NCBI GenBank assembly: GCA_001931905.2
Contig: MSJI02000179.1
Location: 1 to 62,451, forward strand
Length of the DNA stretch: 62,451 nucleotides
DNA from: Cladosporium sp. IMV 00045
Taxonomy: Eukaryota; Ascomycota; Dothideomycetes; Cladosporiales; Cladosporiaceae
Reading direction: 5' to 3'
The notes beneath the pieces were generated by a model. That model was given only the letters and a program-made list of their open reading frames with translations. It was not told the origin of the DNA and made no database searches. Below are positions 43,142 to 52,210 of this stretch, piece after piece. The translations under genes were made by a program, and so were the position numbers. Each line of letters starts with the position of its first letter. Position 1 is the first letter of the stretch.

Positions 43142-45245
43142 TTAGTGCTCGAGGAGACGGAGGGAGCCCTGGACGACGACGTTCTCGAGAACGGATCCCG
43201 GCGGGATGTCGATGGTCTGGCCCTCGGTGGCGACGATGATGACGGTACCCTTGCAGACGACACCACGGCCAAGGTTGACGGCACCGGTGATGGTGAGGTG
43301 GTCAAGCTCGAGGATCTTGGGGATGGACGGGATGCGGGACTGGAAGGCGGACACCTTCTTGAAGTCGTTGCCGAGCTTGATGAGCGGGGCGGGGCCGAAA
43401 CGGTTGGGGTCCATGACGAGCTGGCCGTGACGGAGGGTGTAGAGGTCAGACTTGACGAGCATGAGGTCGGAGCAGGTCTTGACGGGCAAGAAGCGGCGGC
43501 GGGGGACGTTGACACCGTGGGCGTTGGAGAAGTGACGGATGGCGGCACCGACGGCGGTCTCGAGCTGGACGATGCTGACATCGGCCTCGCCCTTCTGGTC
43601 GGCAGGGATGCTCTTGCCGTTGGGGATGATCTCCATGGAGAGCTCGTTGTTCTCGACAACACGCTTGACAGCACGGAGGTTCATCCAGATGTTGTTAGTG
43701 TTGAAGTACTTGAACTTCTTGATGGACTTGAACTCGTTGACGTGCTGCTTGGGGACCTGAGCAATCTCAAGGAGACGGGCCTGGCCCTCGTAGTCAATGA
43801 TGGTGCCACCCTTGACGTCGGCCTTGGTCTTGTCGGTCAACTCCATGATGTACTCAGAGCGAGACTCAACCATGTGCTGGAGGATGTTGAGGTCGACGAC
43901 GGCGCCGAGGTTGTCGGCGTTGGAGAGGAAAACAATCTCAACACCACGCTCGAGGAGCTTGTCGAGGGTGCCGGAGTTGTAGAGAGACTCGAAGACGTCA
44001 CCGTGGCCAGGGGGGTACCAGTCGGAGATCTGGGAGTTGGCGTTCTTGGGGGCGGGGAGGAGGGAGTCCTTGAGCACACGGGGGTACTTGGACTGGTTGA
44101 AGGTGAGGATGTCGATGTTGTGGCCCTCGTACTTCTTGATGATGTTGGCGGTGTCCTTGTCGGTGTTGAAGGAGTTCATGAGGACGAAGGGGACGTTGAC
44201 GTCGTAGGTGCGGTTGAGGAACTCGATCTGGCGGACGGAGAGGTCGAGGAAGGACATGCCGTCGCGAACCTCGATGACGGACTTGGGACCAACGCAGCCC
44301 ATGGAGGTACCGAGACCACCGTTGAGCTTGACGACGGCGAGCTTGCTGAGGAACTCGACGGACTCGGAGTTGCCGAGGCTGTTGTAGTCGACGACCTGCT
44401 CGGGCTTGGGCGGGGAGATCTTCTCCCAGTCGATCTCGTTGCCCTTGGCCTTGTCGTTTAGGTAGCGGCGGAAGAGGGCGAAGAAGTTGTCCATCTCGGT
44501 CTCGAAACGGGCCTTCTCCTTCTCGTCGGTGACGGAGTCGGTGAGGTTGTTGAGGGCATTGCGCATCTGAGAAGCGGCAACAGAGGTAGAGGTGTTCTCG
44601 AAGGCCTGTTGGTGGTATTCCCAGGTCAGCAAACTAGATACGTCAAAGGCCTTGTCGAGGCCCATCTTGCTAATCTTCGGAGAGCTTGAAGCCGGCACAG
44701 GCAGAACGCTGGTGAATTGAGCACTCTAGAGAAGCAGTGTTAATAAGACGCAGTTGGGTGTTGAAGTGATGTCCAGGTCCAAGTCCAGGATTTGGGGGGG
44801 CTTTGGGTGGTGGTGGTGGTGGTGGTGTTGTTGTGAATGTCGGTCGTGACTGCCAGTCCAGGATGCGGTGAAGCTGTCAAATTTGGAAGGAGCCAGGGGT
44901 CCAACAGTACGTGAGGTCGAAACGCATTGGTGAAGTGTCGTTGATCCACAAGGCATTGGTGAAGTCCAGTAATGCTGGTGGAGAAGCCATGTGCTGCGCT
45001 GCCATGTGGCTGCCATGCTGTTGCTGCTGCTGCTGCTGCTCCGCCGCTTAAGGTATGCTCTGCTCTGCTATTGTGCTCTGCCACTCTGCTGTTCATGCTA
45101 CTGCTGCTGCCTACTCGCTCTCCCGTGAGGTTGACAATGTGCAAGTTTGGGGATGGGTACATACCACGTGGCTCTGGGTCTTGCCGTGGTGACGGTCCTC
45201 ACCCTCGGCCTTGAGGTGGGAGGGAACGGCGCTCTTGGAGGCCAT
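43142..45245 (-). CDS. UGP1: UTP-glucose-1-phosphate uridylyltransferase
   Basis: Makes UDP-glucose from UTP and glucose-1-phosphate for cell-wall glucan, glycogen and trehalose. The first exon 45165-45245 encodes 27 residues ending HHGKTQSHV. The canonical junction is to 44605, giving [14 protein letters not shown] as in other filamentous fungi and about 514 residues. The intron is then 559 nt, very long for this genome. A second acceptor at 44726 keeps frame and adds about 40 residues, including MGLDKAF, before AFENTS. Catalytic landmarks are [38 protein letters not shown] and the C-terminal left-handed beta-helix ([17 protein letters not shown]). It ends SLRLLEH. Enzyme identity is certain; which N-terminus is used is not. 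Confidence 0.95.
44807..44832. repeat. GGT trinucleotide repeat in UGP1 intron
   Basis: About eight GGT units followed by GTT units, read directly. It lies inside the long first intron of UGP1. Confidence 0.8.
45017..45042. repeat. GCT trinucleotide repeat in UGP1 intron
   Basis: About eight TGC/GCT units inside the long first intron of UGP1. The repeat could be polymorphic; no coding role is proposed. Confidence 0.8.
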
Positions 45246-47250
45246 TGTGGATGATGGTGTGGTGGAGATTTGTGAGGGTGAACTATTGGTGCGAAGAGGA
45301 GTGGTTAGGTTGGGTTGTTTGGGAGGGAGGGAAGGTTGGTGGGTTGGTGGGAGAAGAAGGAGGGAGAGAAACACAGGTGGTGGTGAAGCAAGCAAAGCAA
45401 AGCAACAAGTAAACTCACCGAAAGTGGGGTCCGCGCGGCTGGCGTCAGGGCGCGTTAACAGTGATGTGATGTGTGCGAGATTGGGCAGCACAACTGCAGG
45501 GGATATATGAGAGTGATGAGTGGTGAAGGGAGCAGAGCAGGAGCAGAGGAGAGAGAAATAATCAGTTGTCGGTCAATGGGGCCAACTTTTTATTATGCCT
45601 CTGCCACCTCTCTCCCTTCCTTCTACCATGCTGGCTGGCAGCGTCTCGCATCCCGCTACTCCCCCCCACCATCTGTGCGCACGGTCTCTCACTGGCCGAG
45701 CGAGTGTTCAACGCAACCCATCCGCCGCCTCTAGACTGCCAACACTGCGGTATCCAACCTGCTTTTAATACTTGCTCTTATTTCACTATCTGCAGTAGTG
45801 TGCCTCCGGGTATATCTCCAGTCATGCATAGACTATCTGTACCTCCATCACACATGGCATGGCATACATAGCATGACCGGGAATGAGCATACCACCGCAA
45901 CGTTACTACGCCCCTCTCTTCACTTGACTTGTTTAGAAGAAAGTCCCCCTTATCCAAAACAGATGAATTCGTCGCACCGCGGTGACAGCGCCACGTCGAC
46001 CCACGCACCGCAACGCTCGTGCTCTACGGCTGGTCCGCCGACGATCAGGTTCGGGGAGAGGGGCAAGCTGGCAAGTAGAGTGCTTCCTACTTCCTCCTAG
46101 TAGATGGCCGATATGGCGTAGCAACGTTCACCGTCCATCGTCCACTACCACTACCGGAGCGCCATTAATGTATCGCAGCCGGTAGCAAAGGCCGGGCCAG
46201 GCACCTGGGCTGGCTTTTCTTCACACCGACTCGACTTTCTTTGGGGCCAACTGTATCGTAGCTGCATCCGACTAAGGTCTTTCCCATGCAGTGCTCGGCA
46301 GGGTCTCAAATGTTCCAGTGCCGTTTAACCCTTCCATTTTTCCACGATCAACACACTCTGCCCTATGCATCCTACAGTAGGACGCTATCTAGCTCGAAGC
46401 ACCAGTTTTCCCATCCGAACATGCCCACGAAAACGACGCCTCACCGGAAAAAGAAGCTTCAGCATGCCAGATCTCGATGGGCGTCATCCCAATCCTCTCT
46501 TTTCTCCACAGCCAATCTGCCACACAGCTTTCGCAACGCCACATCTCCCACCGTGCGCTTCTTCTATCGGCACGCGAGGAACGGGCACTAGGTCCGTCGC
46601 CGCAAATCGTTCCGCCGCGGCTACCTGCAGCTCTCCCCCAACTGCTGGGCTTGTGTGTGCCACGACCTGCAGCATCAGCCCACCGACTGCCCGCATCATC
46701 TATACATGTTTCGCCGCCATGTAGCTACTCACCGGAGCCACATCCGCAACGTGCCTGCGGAACCGATACGACAGGCTTTGGTGGTGATGTGAACTACCGG
46801 TGCTTTGACTTGTCGATGCCACCTATCACTGCGTCTATCAACGACGATGACCTCTCCCGTTCACGCTCCGCGTGTTCCGTCGTGCCCGCAGATTACCTTG
46901 ATCTATTCTTGTGTTTAACCCTTCGGGCGAAACACCGGCGCCCACACTATTACCACGGCACCGTTTACGAGACGATTATTGTATTGGTAGAAAACTGCTG
47001 ACAAGTAGCTGTGGCGCTGATCCATCTTGTCTGCCTCAAATAAGCACTCGCAAGTGAAGATGTGAGGAGCTTGGAAGCCTGAGCATTCCACGCCACTTCT
47101 CCTGGCTCGCGCCACACGGGCAGCCTTATACTGGCCAGAAGCACGCCTCGCTCGTCAAATATAGCCATTGACCCTTCATAACTCGTACTCTCATGCCTTT
47201 TGTAAGTCGTACTGTTACATTCCCCGTGTACTCACAATACCAGCTTCCAC
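45246..47250. other. Gene-free stretch upstream of UGP1
   Basis: About 2 kb. The first 300 nt are the GT-rich UGP1 leader. Plus-strand frames at 46365-46724 and 46477-47001 overlap each other and show no domain. Nothing else recognised. Confidence 0.45.
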
Positions 47251-48164
47251 TCAATTCCATCGTCGGTGGACCTCAATCACAGGTGCATCCGCGAAAGGCA
47301 CCGCGCATGGCTTCTCGAACTTCAAATGCACGACCCACGGCCGAACCCCCCTTTCCTCAAATACCGTACGGAGTTCTTTCAGGGTATAATCCGCCAGAGT
47401 TTCCAACGTCTCGAACTCGGTCTTCTCAATGATCTGCACATCAGTCAGCATGGACGAAAAACACGCCTGTAGGGCTTCAGGGCATGTATTGGCGAACTTA
47501 CCCTGACCAGTTCCCTCTCCAGGGGGAACAGCAACGCCATCTCATCTTGCAGACTGCCAGGTCTATCACCAGAAAAATCGACCGAAAAGTTTACAACGAC
47601 CGGCTGCCTTCCCTTCCTCTCGTATGCATTGACTCCAATCAAAGTCGGCACTCTCAAATCCTGGCAATAGAAAGTCCTGAACCCCCCATTCCTCGCTCCC
47701 CTCTCATCGTACGTCCTCGTCTCATTCATCACCAACGAAGAACCAAACGCACTCGCCTTGGGCAGGGTCAACTTGGCCGCAATCCGACTCGCCACGAACC
47801 AATCGCCACCAGCCCTCGGTTTGCGAGCCATGTGCTCCGCCGCCTGGAGAGCAGCGTCCAAAGCCGTGCGTTGACCCTCCTCGCTCGCGCAGGCGGCTCG
47901 CACGCGTTTGGACAGCTCGCCATAGTGCACCGTGCTGTCGTCCAGGGCGTCTTCGGATGCTGCCGATGCGAAAGAACCGCGCAGCCAGAGCTTCACGGCC
48001 GCCAGGGCGGGCTGCTCCTTGGCTTCGAGCCAGATGTTCGGCGCGATGGCTCCGGAGGGGAGATGTAGGTTTAGTACTGATACTGCGGTTTGGTCGTCTT
48101 GGTCGGAGCCATTGTTTTCTGGGGTTGGGATTTGGGCTGGAGGGTCGAATATATAGCTGTCCAT
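47251..48164 (-). CDS. Dihydroneopterin aldolase (FolB)-domain protein
   Basis: Two exons (47502-48164, 47251-47433) join in phase 0 across a 68-nt intron (GTAAGT, branch GCTGAC, TGCAG), giving about 281 residues. The protein appears to have two FolB-type halves. The first shows LHLPSGAIAPNIW, KEQPALAAVKLWL and LDDSTVHYGELSKRVR. The second shows DLRVPTLIGVNAYERKGRQP, VVVNFSVDF, LETLADYTLKELR and the C-terminal VHLKFEKPCAVPFADAPVIE with the conserved lysine. DHNA catalyses an aldol step of folate synthesis. In yeast it is part of the large Fol1 protein with HPPK and DHPS, which are absent here, so this is a stand-alone form and its true substrate is uncertain. It is divergent from STI1. Confidence 0.85.
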
Positions 48165-48609
48165 GTTTGATGTTGTTTTCTATGGCTGGCCAGGTAGCGA
48201 GCGATTGAGGCTTCAATGGTTGTGAACTTGAGGTGTGACTATAAGTTTCCGTGTTGCTGTAAATTATTACCGACGATCTATCACGCCCAATAAGTGCAAA
48301 TAAACCTCGCACAGAGTGACTGTATCTTCCCATGCAGAACTTCACATTGGCTTGGCAGACCTCAAGATGCATCCCCCCCGCAAAGCAGCAGAAGTGAGTG
48401 ACGCTCGAAGCTCTTCTAGAGCTTTCTCTCCAAACGTCCCCGTTCTCGACCGCAGCCTTAAACGAAAGCAGCTGCAAAGAAGTTCTGCTCAACTACAACT
48501 TGCACAATACCTTACTCTCCAGCACCAAAATTCCCTTTCCACCTGCCACGACTTGAGATACCCCTTGATTATAATTTAATACTTGTTCACGACCCTTACG
48601 ACCGTCATC
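48165..48609. promoter_or_regulatory. Bidirectional promoter, FolB gene / STI1
   Basis: 445 nt between divergent starts. It includes a heat-shock-element-like array described separately and a pyrimidine-rich STI1 leader. Confidence 0.5.
48414..48426 (+). promoter_or_regulatory. Heat-shock-element-like motif upstream of STI1
   Basis: TTCTAGAGCTTTC contains three alternating units, TTC nn GAG nn TTC, at exact 5-nt spacing. It has one mismatch from the consensus TTCnnGAAnnTTC and lies about 185 nt before the STI1 ATG. STI1 is a known heat-shock-induced gene, so an Hsf1 site is expected. Binding is inferred. Confidence 0.45.
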
Positions 48610-50407
48610 ATGTCCGCCGACGCTCTCAAGGCTGAGGGCAACAAGCTGTTTGCCGCGAAGGACTTCGCCGGCGCCGTGTAAGTGGTGGTGATCTCAAATA
48701 CTTTCAGACAAGATCAATTTTACTGACATCCACCTCAGCCAGAAGTTCACCGAAGCCATCAACGCCGACCCTTCGAACCACGTCCTCTACTCCAACCGAT
48801 CAGGCGCGTACGCCTCGCTGCAAGACTACGACCACGCCCTCGAGGACGCCACCAAGACCACCGAGCTCAAAGCCGACTGGGCCAAGGGCTGGGGCCGCAA
48901 GGGCGCCGCCCTCCACGGTGTGGGCAACCTTGTCGACTCCGTCGACGCCTTCGAGCACGCCCTGCAGCTCGAACCGACCAACGCGCAGGCCAAGGCCGGT
49001 CTGGAAAGTGTGCGTCGCGCCATCGACGCCGAGGCCAAGGCGGATGGCCTCCCTGGCGACCCCAGCGGCGGCATTGGAAATATGTTCAACGACCCCAAGA
49101 TGTTCGAGAAGCTGGCGGCGAACCCCAAGACTGCCGGCCTGCTGGGCGACTCTGCTTTTATGGCCAAGGTGCAGTCGTTGAAGAACAACCCCAACGCCAT
49201 GGGCGAGATGATGGGCGACCCGCGCATGCTGCAGGTCATGGGCGTGCTGCTCGGTGTGGACATGCACATGGGCAACCCGGAGGACATTCCTAAGGGCGGA
49301 GAGGCGGAAGAGGATGTTGAGATGAAGGACTCGAGGCCCGCGCCTGCGGAGCCCAAGAAGGCACCTGAACCTGAGCCCGAACCCGAGCCCGAAGACGAGG
49401 AGGCCATTGCCGCGAAGAAGCTGAAGGAGGAGGCGGACGCTGAGAAGGCTCTCGGCACGGCCGCTTACAAGAAGCGCTCGTTCGACGAGGCCATCGCACA
49501 CTACACCAAGGCGTGGGAGACGCACAAGGACATCACCTACATGACCAACCGCAGCGCGGCGCAGTTCGAGAAGGGCGACTACGACGCCTGCATCGCCGAC
49601 TGCAAGACGGCCATCGAGCACGGCCGCGAGGTCCTCGCTGACTTCAAGCTGATCGCCAAGGCCTTCGGCCGCATCGGCAGCGCCTACGAGAAGAAAGACG
49701 ACCTCGCCAACGCCATCGACAACTACCAGCGCGCCCTGACCGAGCACCGCACGCCCGACGTCCTCAACAAGCTCCGCGCCGCGGAGAAAGCCAAGCGCAA
49801 GGCCGAAGTCGACGCCTACCTGTCCCCCGAAAAGGCCGAAGAAGCACGCGAACTCGGCAGCCAAAAGTTCAAAGAAGCCGACTGGCCCGCCGCCGTCGAA
49901 GCCTACACCGAAATGATCAAGCGCGCCCCCCAAGACCCGCGCGGCTACTCCAACCGCGCCGCCTGTCTGATCAAGCTGCTCACCTTCCCCTCCGCCGTCT
50001 CCGACTGCGACGAAGCCATCAAGCGCGACCCGGCCTTCATCCGCGCCTACCTGCGTAAAGCGCAAGCCCTCTTCGCCATGAAAGAGTACAACAAGTGCAT
50101 GGACGTGTGCGCCGAGGCGGCGCTGCACGACGAGGGCGGCAAGAACGCGCGCGAGCTCGAGCAGCAGAGCCAGAAGGCCCTGCAGGCGCAGTACGAGGCG
50201 CGCGAGGGCGAGAGCGAGGAGCAGACCCAGCAGAGAATTCAGAACGATCCGGATATCATGGCGATTCTGCAGGATCCTGTCATGCAGAGCATTTTGCAGC
50301 AGGCTAAGGGTGACCCTCGTGCTCTGCAGGATCATATGCGCAACCCGGATATTAAGAATAAGGTGCAGAAGTTGATGGCCGCGGGTGTGATTAGGATGGG
50401 TAGGTAA
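48610..50407 (+). CDS. STI1: Hsp70-Hsp90 organising co-chaperone Sti1/Hop
   Basis: Adaptor that bridges Hsp70 and Hsp90 and passes clients between them. Exons 48610-48677 and 48739-50407 split a valine codon and give 578 residues, the usual Sti1 length. Order of parts: TPR1 (about 1-115, starting ALKAEGNKLFAAKDF), a DP1/STI1 domain near 130-190 (GNMFNDPKMFEKLAANPKT, ALKNNP-like repeats), an acidic linker with EPEPEPEPEDEE, TPR2A (about 255-370), TPR2B (about 390-500, ARELGSQKFKEADWPAAVEA) and the C-terminal DP2 domain (RIQNDPDIMAILQDPVMQ to AAGVIRMGR). The carboxylate-clamp Lys/Asn positions look intact. The 3' third of this gene is repeated after the N gap at 51074. Confidence 0.96.
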
Positions 50408-51073
50408 AGGTGGAAGTGAAGTGAAGTAAACTGAGCAATGGGAAATTGGAGGAGGGATCTTCTGTTCATGACAAGTTGATACGGTACGGTACGGAGTTGA
50501 GGGTTGTGGAGTCGATTTCTTCGTTCGGGCGAGGAAAGGCATGAGCAATTTGATTGATGAATTCTTCCCTTGTAAAAGTGGTTGTCGTTGAGTGACGAAC
50601 TTCAGTATAGTGAATTTTAGCATTAACATACCAATTGACATATCAACGTTCTCAAAGACGACTTTGCCTTTTCTTTTCTTTTCTTTTCTTTTCTTTTCAT
50701 GTCTTTTCATGCTCCTCGCGCAATTGTCGGTCGAACTCCGAGCCTTTTCTCGATTCGTGTCTTGGCCATTCGTCTCCCAGACCACTTGATGTGAGATTCA
50801 TATGCCGCTTCTGCTTTCCTCTCGTTGAACTTCAGAGCCAGGTATGGCATGTGCTTTTATCACATCAATTCTCAAGAGCTTGGAGAGATCCTCCTCAAAA
50901 TCACTCCTACTCAATGTTGATTGAGAATCCACAGCGATTATTTTGCCTTGTTTGGCGTATCGCTCGAGAGAGGGGGAAAAATAAAAAATAAAAAATAAAA
51001 AAAAATTGAATCAAAGTAAATAAAAACAAAACTAACATGCAAAACTTACAACAACCCCTCATCAAAATAAAAA
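50408..51073. other. STI1 downstream region, left contig
   Basis: 3' flank with no gene. It contains a TTTTC pentanucleotide array at 50668-50698 and an A-rich AAAAAT array near 50984-51006, both shorter or missing in copy 2. Confidence 0.7.
50668..50698. repeat. TTTTC pentanucleotide microsatellite
   Basis: About six TTTTC units in the STI1 3' flank. The homologous place in the second copy (near 51770-51785) lacks the array. Confidence 0.85.
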
Positions 51074-51093
51074 NNNNNNNNNNNNNNNNNNNN
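51074..51093. other. Assembly gap (20 N)
   Basis: Exactly 20 N bases. Both sides are versions of the same locus, so the gap probably marks a misjoined pair of overlapping contigs, not missing sequence. Confidence 0.95.
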
Positions 51094-51584
51094 TCAAGCG
51101 CGCCCCCCAAGACCCGCGCGGCTACTCCAACCGCGCCGCCTGCCTGATCAAACTGCTCACCTTCCCCTCCGCCGTCTCCGACTGCGACGAAGCCATCAAG
51201 CGCGACCCGGCCTTCATCCGCGCCTACCTGCGCAAAGCGCAAGCCCTCTTCGCCATGAAAGAGTACAACAAGTGCATGGACGTGTGCGCCGAGGCGGCGC
51301 TGCACGACGAGGGCGGCAAGAACGCGCGCGAGCTCGAGCAGCAGAGCCAGAAGGCCCTGCAGGCGCAGTACGAGGCGCGCGAGGGCGAGAGCGAGGAGCA
51401 GACTCAGCAGCGAATTCAGAATGATCCGGATATCATGGCGATTTTGCAGGATCCTGTCATGCAGAGCATTTTGCAGCAGGCTAAGGGTGACCCTCGCGCC
51501 CTGCAGGATCATATGCGCAACCCGGATATTAAGAACAAGGTGCAGAAGTTGATGGCCGCGGGTGTGATTAGGATGGGTAGGTAA
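51094..51584 (+). pseudogene. STI1: Partial second copy of STI1 (TPR2B end and DP2)
   Basis: This frame is open from the gap edge to the stop at 51582-51584 and encodes the last ~162 residues of Sti1, with the same protein sequence as 49917-50407. The nucleotide differences are all synonymous as far as I can see. It is truncated at the 5' side only because the sequence starts at the N gap, so it is better read as the 3' end of an allele or homeologue than as a decayed gene. The rest of that allele is not present in the window. It is labelled pseudogene only because it is incomplete here. Confidence 0.85.
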
Positions 51585-52123
51585 GGGTGGAAGTGAAGTG
51601 ATGAGGGTGGCTGGGACGTGGAGTTTCTTTCCGGACGAGCATGAACAAATCGCGTTTTTTGTTTTTGTTTTCTTTTTCTCTGCAAAAAGGTGATGGCGTT
51701 GAACAGATTTCAAAGTGTAGTGAATTATAGCATGACATACCAAGTTGACATATCATCGTTCTGGAAGATGACTTTTCCTTGCCTTCTCACATGCTCCTCG
51801 CGCAATGGCCGTTCGAACTCTGAACCTTTTTCTCAGTTCGTGTCTTGACCACTCGTCTCAGACGTGTTCATGTGAAATCGAGAATGCTGCTTCTGCTTTC
51901 CTCTCTTCGAACTTCAGAGCCAGGTATGGTGTACGCTTTTATCACATCAATTCTCAAGAGCTTGGAGAGATCCTACTCAAAATCACTCCTACTCAATGTT
52001 GATTGAGAATCCGCAGTGACTATTTCGCCTTGGTTGGCGTATCGCTCGAGAGAAAAAAAAATTGAATTAAAGTAAATAAGAACAAAATGCAAAACATACA
52101 ATAACCCCTCATCAAAACGCAAA
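51094..52123 (+). repeat. Overlap copy 2 (STI1 3' end and downstream)
   Basis: Right member of the repeated segment described at 49917-51073. It then continues into unique sequence carrying the 603-residue secreted-protein gene. Confidence 0.9.
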
Positions 52124-52210
52124 CGCCAAACTCCCTGATTCCCCAAGTATCCACCACCTCCGACCCCTCCCGAACCTTCTCCTCCACCCTCCACCTCTCC
52201 CCATCCCCTC
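51585..52210. other. Downstream region of second STI1 copy
   Basis: Gene-free. It is homologous to 50408-51073 up to about 52123, then forms the short 3' flank of the minus-strand secreted-protein gene. Confidence 0.6.

Larger units (their letters stand above)
49917..51073 (+). repeat. Overlap copy 1 (STI1 3' end and downstream)
   Basis: Left member of a repeated segment; the right member starts immediately after the N gap. Coding parts match with only about ten differences in ~490 nt, all silent by eye. The downstream non-coding parts align throughout but with many substitutions and indels. The last bases before the gap still align with copy 2 near 52123. Confidence 0.9.

Noticed and set aside
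43124..44461. 445-residue plus-strand frame antisense to UGP1
   Set aside because: It is the mirror of a GC3-biased conserved gene; its composition (Val/Asp/Gly-rich repeats) reflects the codon bias of the opposite strand.
46365..47001. Two overlapping plus-strand frames upstream of UGP1
   Set aside because: Low-complexity, mutually overlapping and with no splice or domain support.
48800..50785. 661-residue minus-strand frame antisense to STI1
   Set aside because: Same cause: an open antisense frame from strongly biased codons. No domain or plausible start.
49917..52123. True tandem partial duplication of STI1
   Set aside because: The copies meet exactly at a 20-N gap and each is cut off by it, while differences are silent in coding and heavy in non-coding DNA. 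A haplotype misjoin explains this better.
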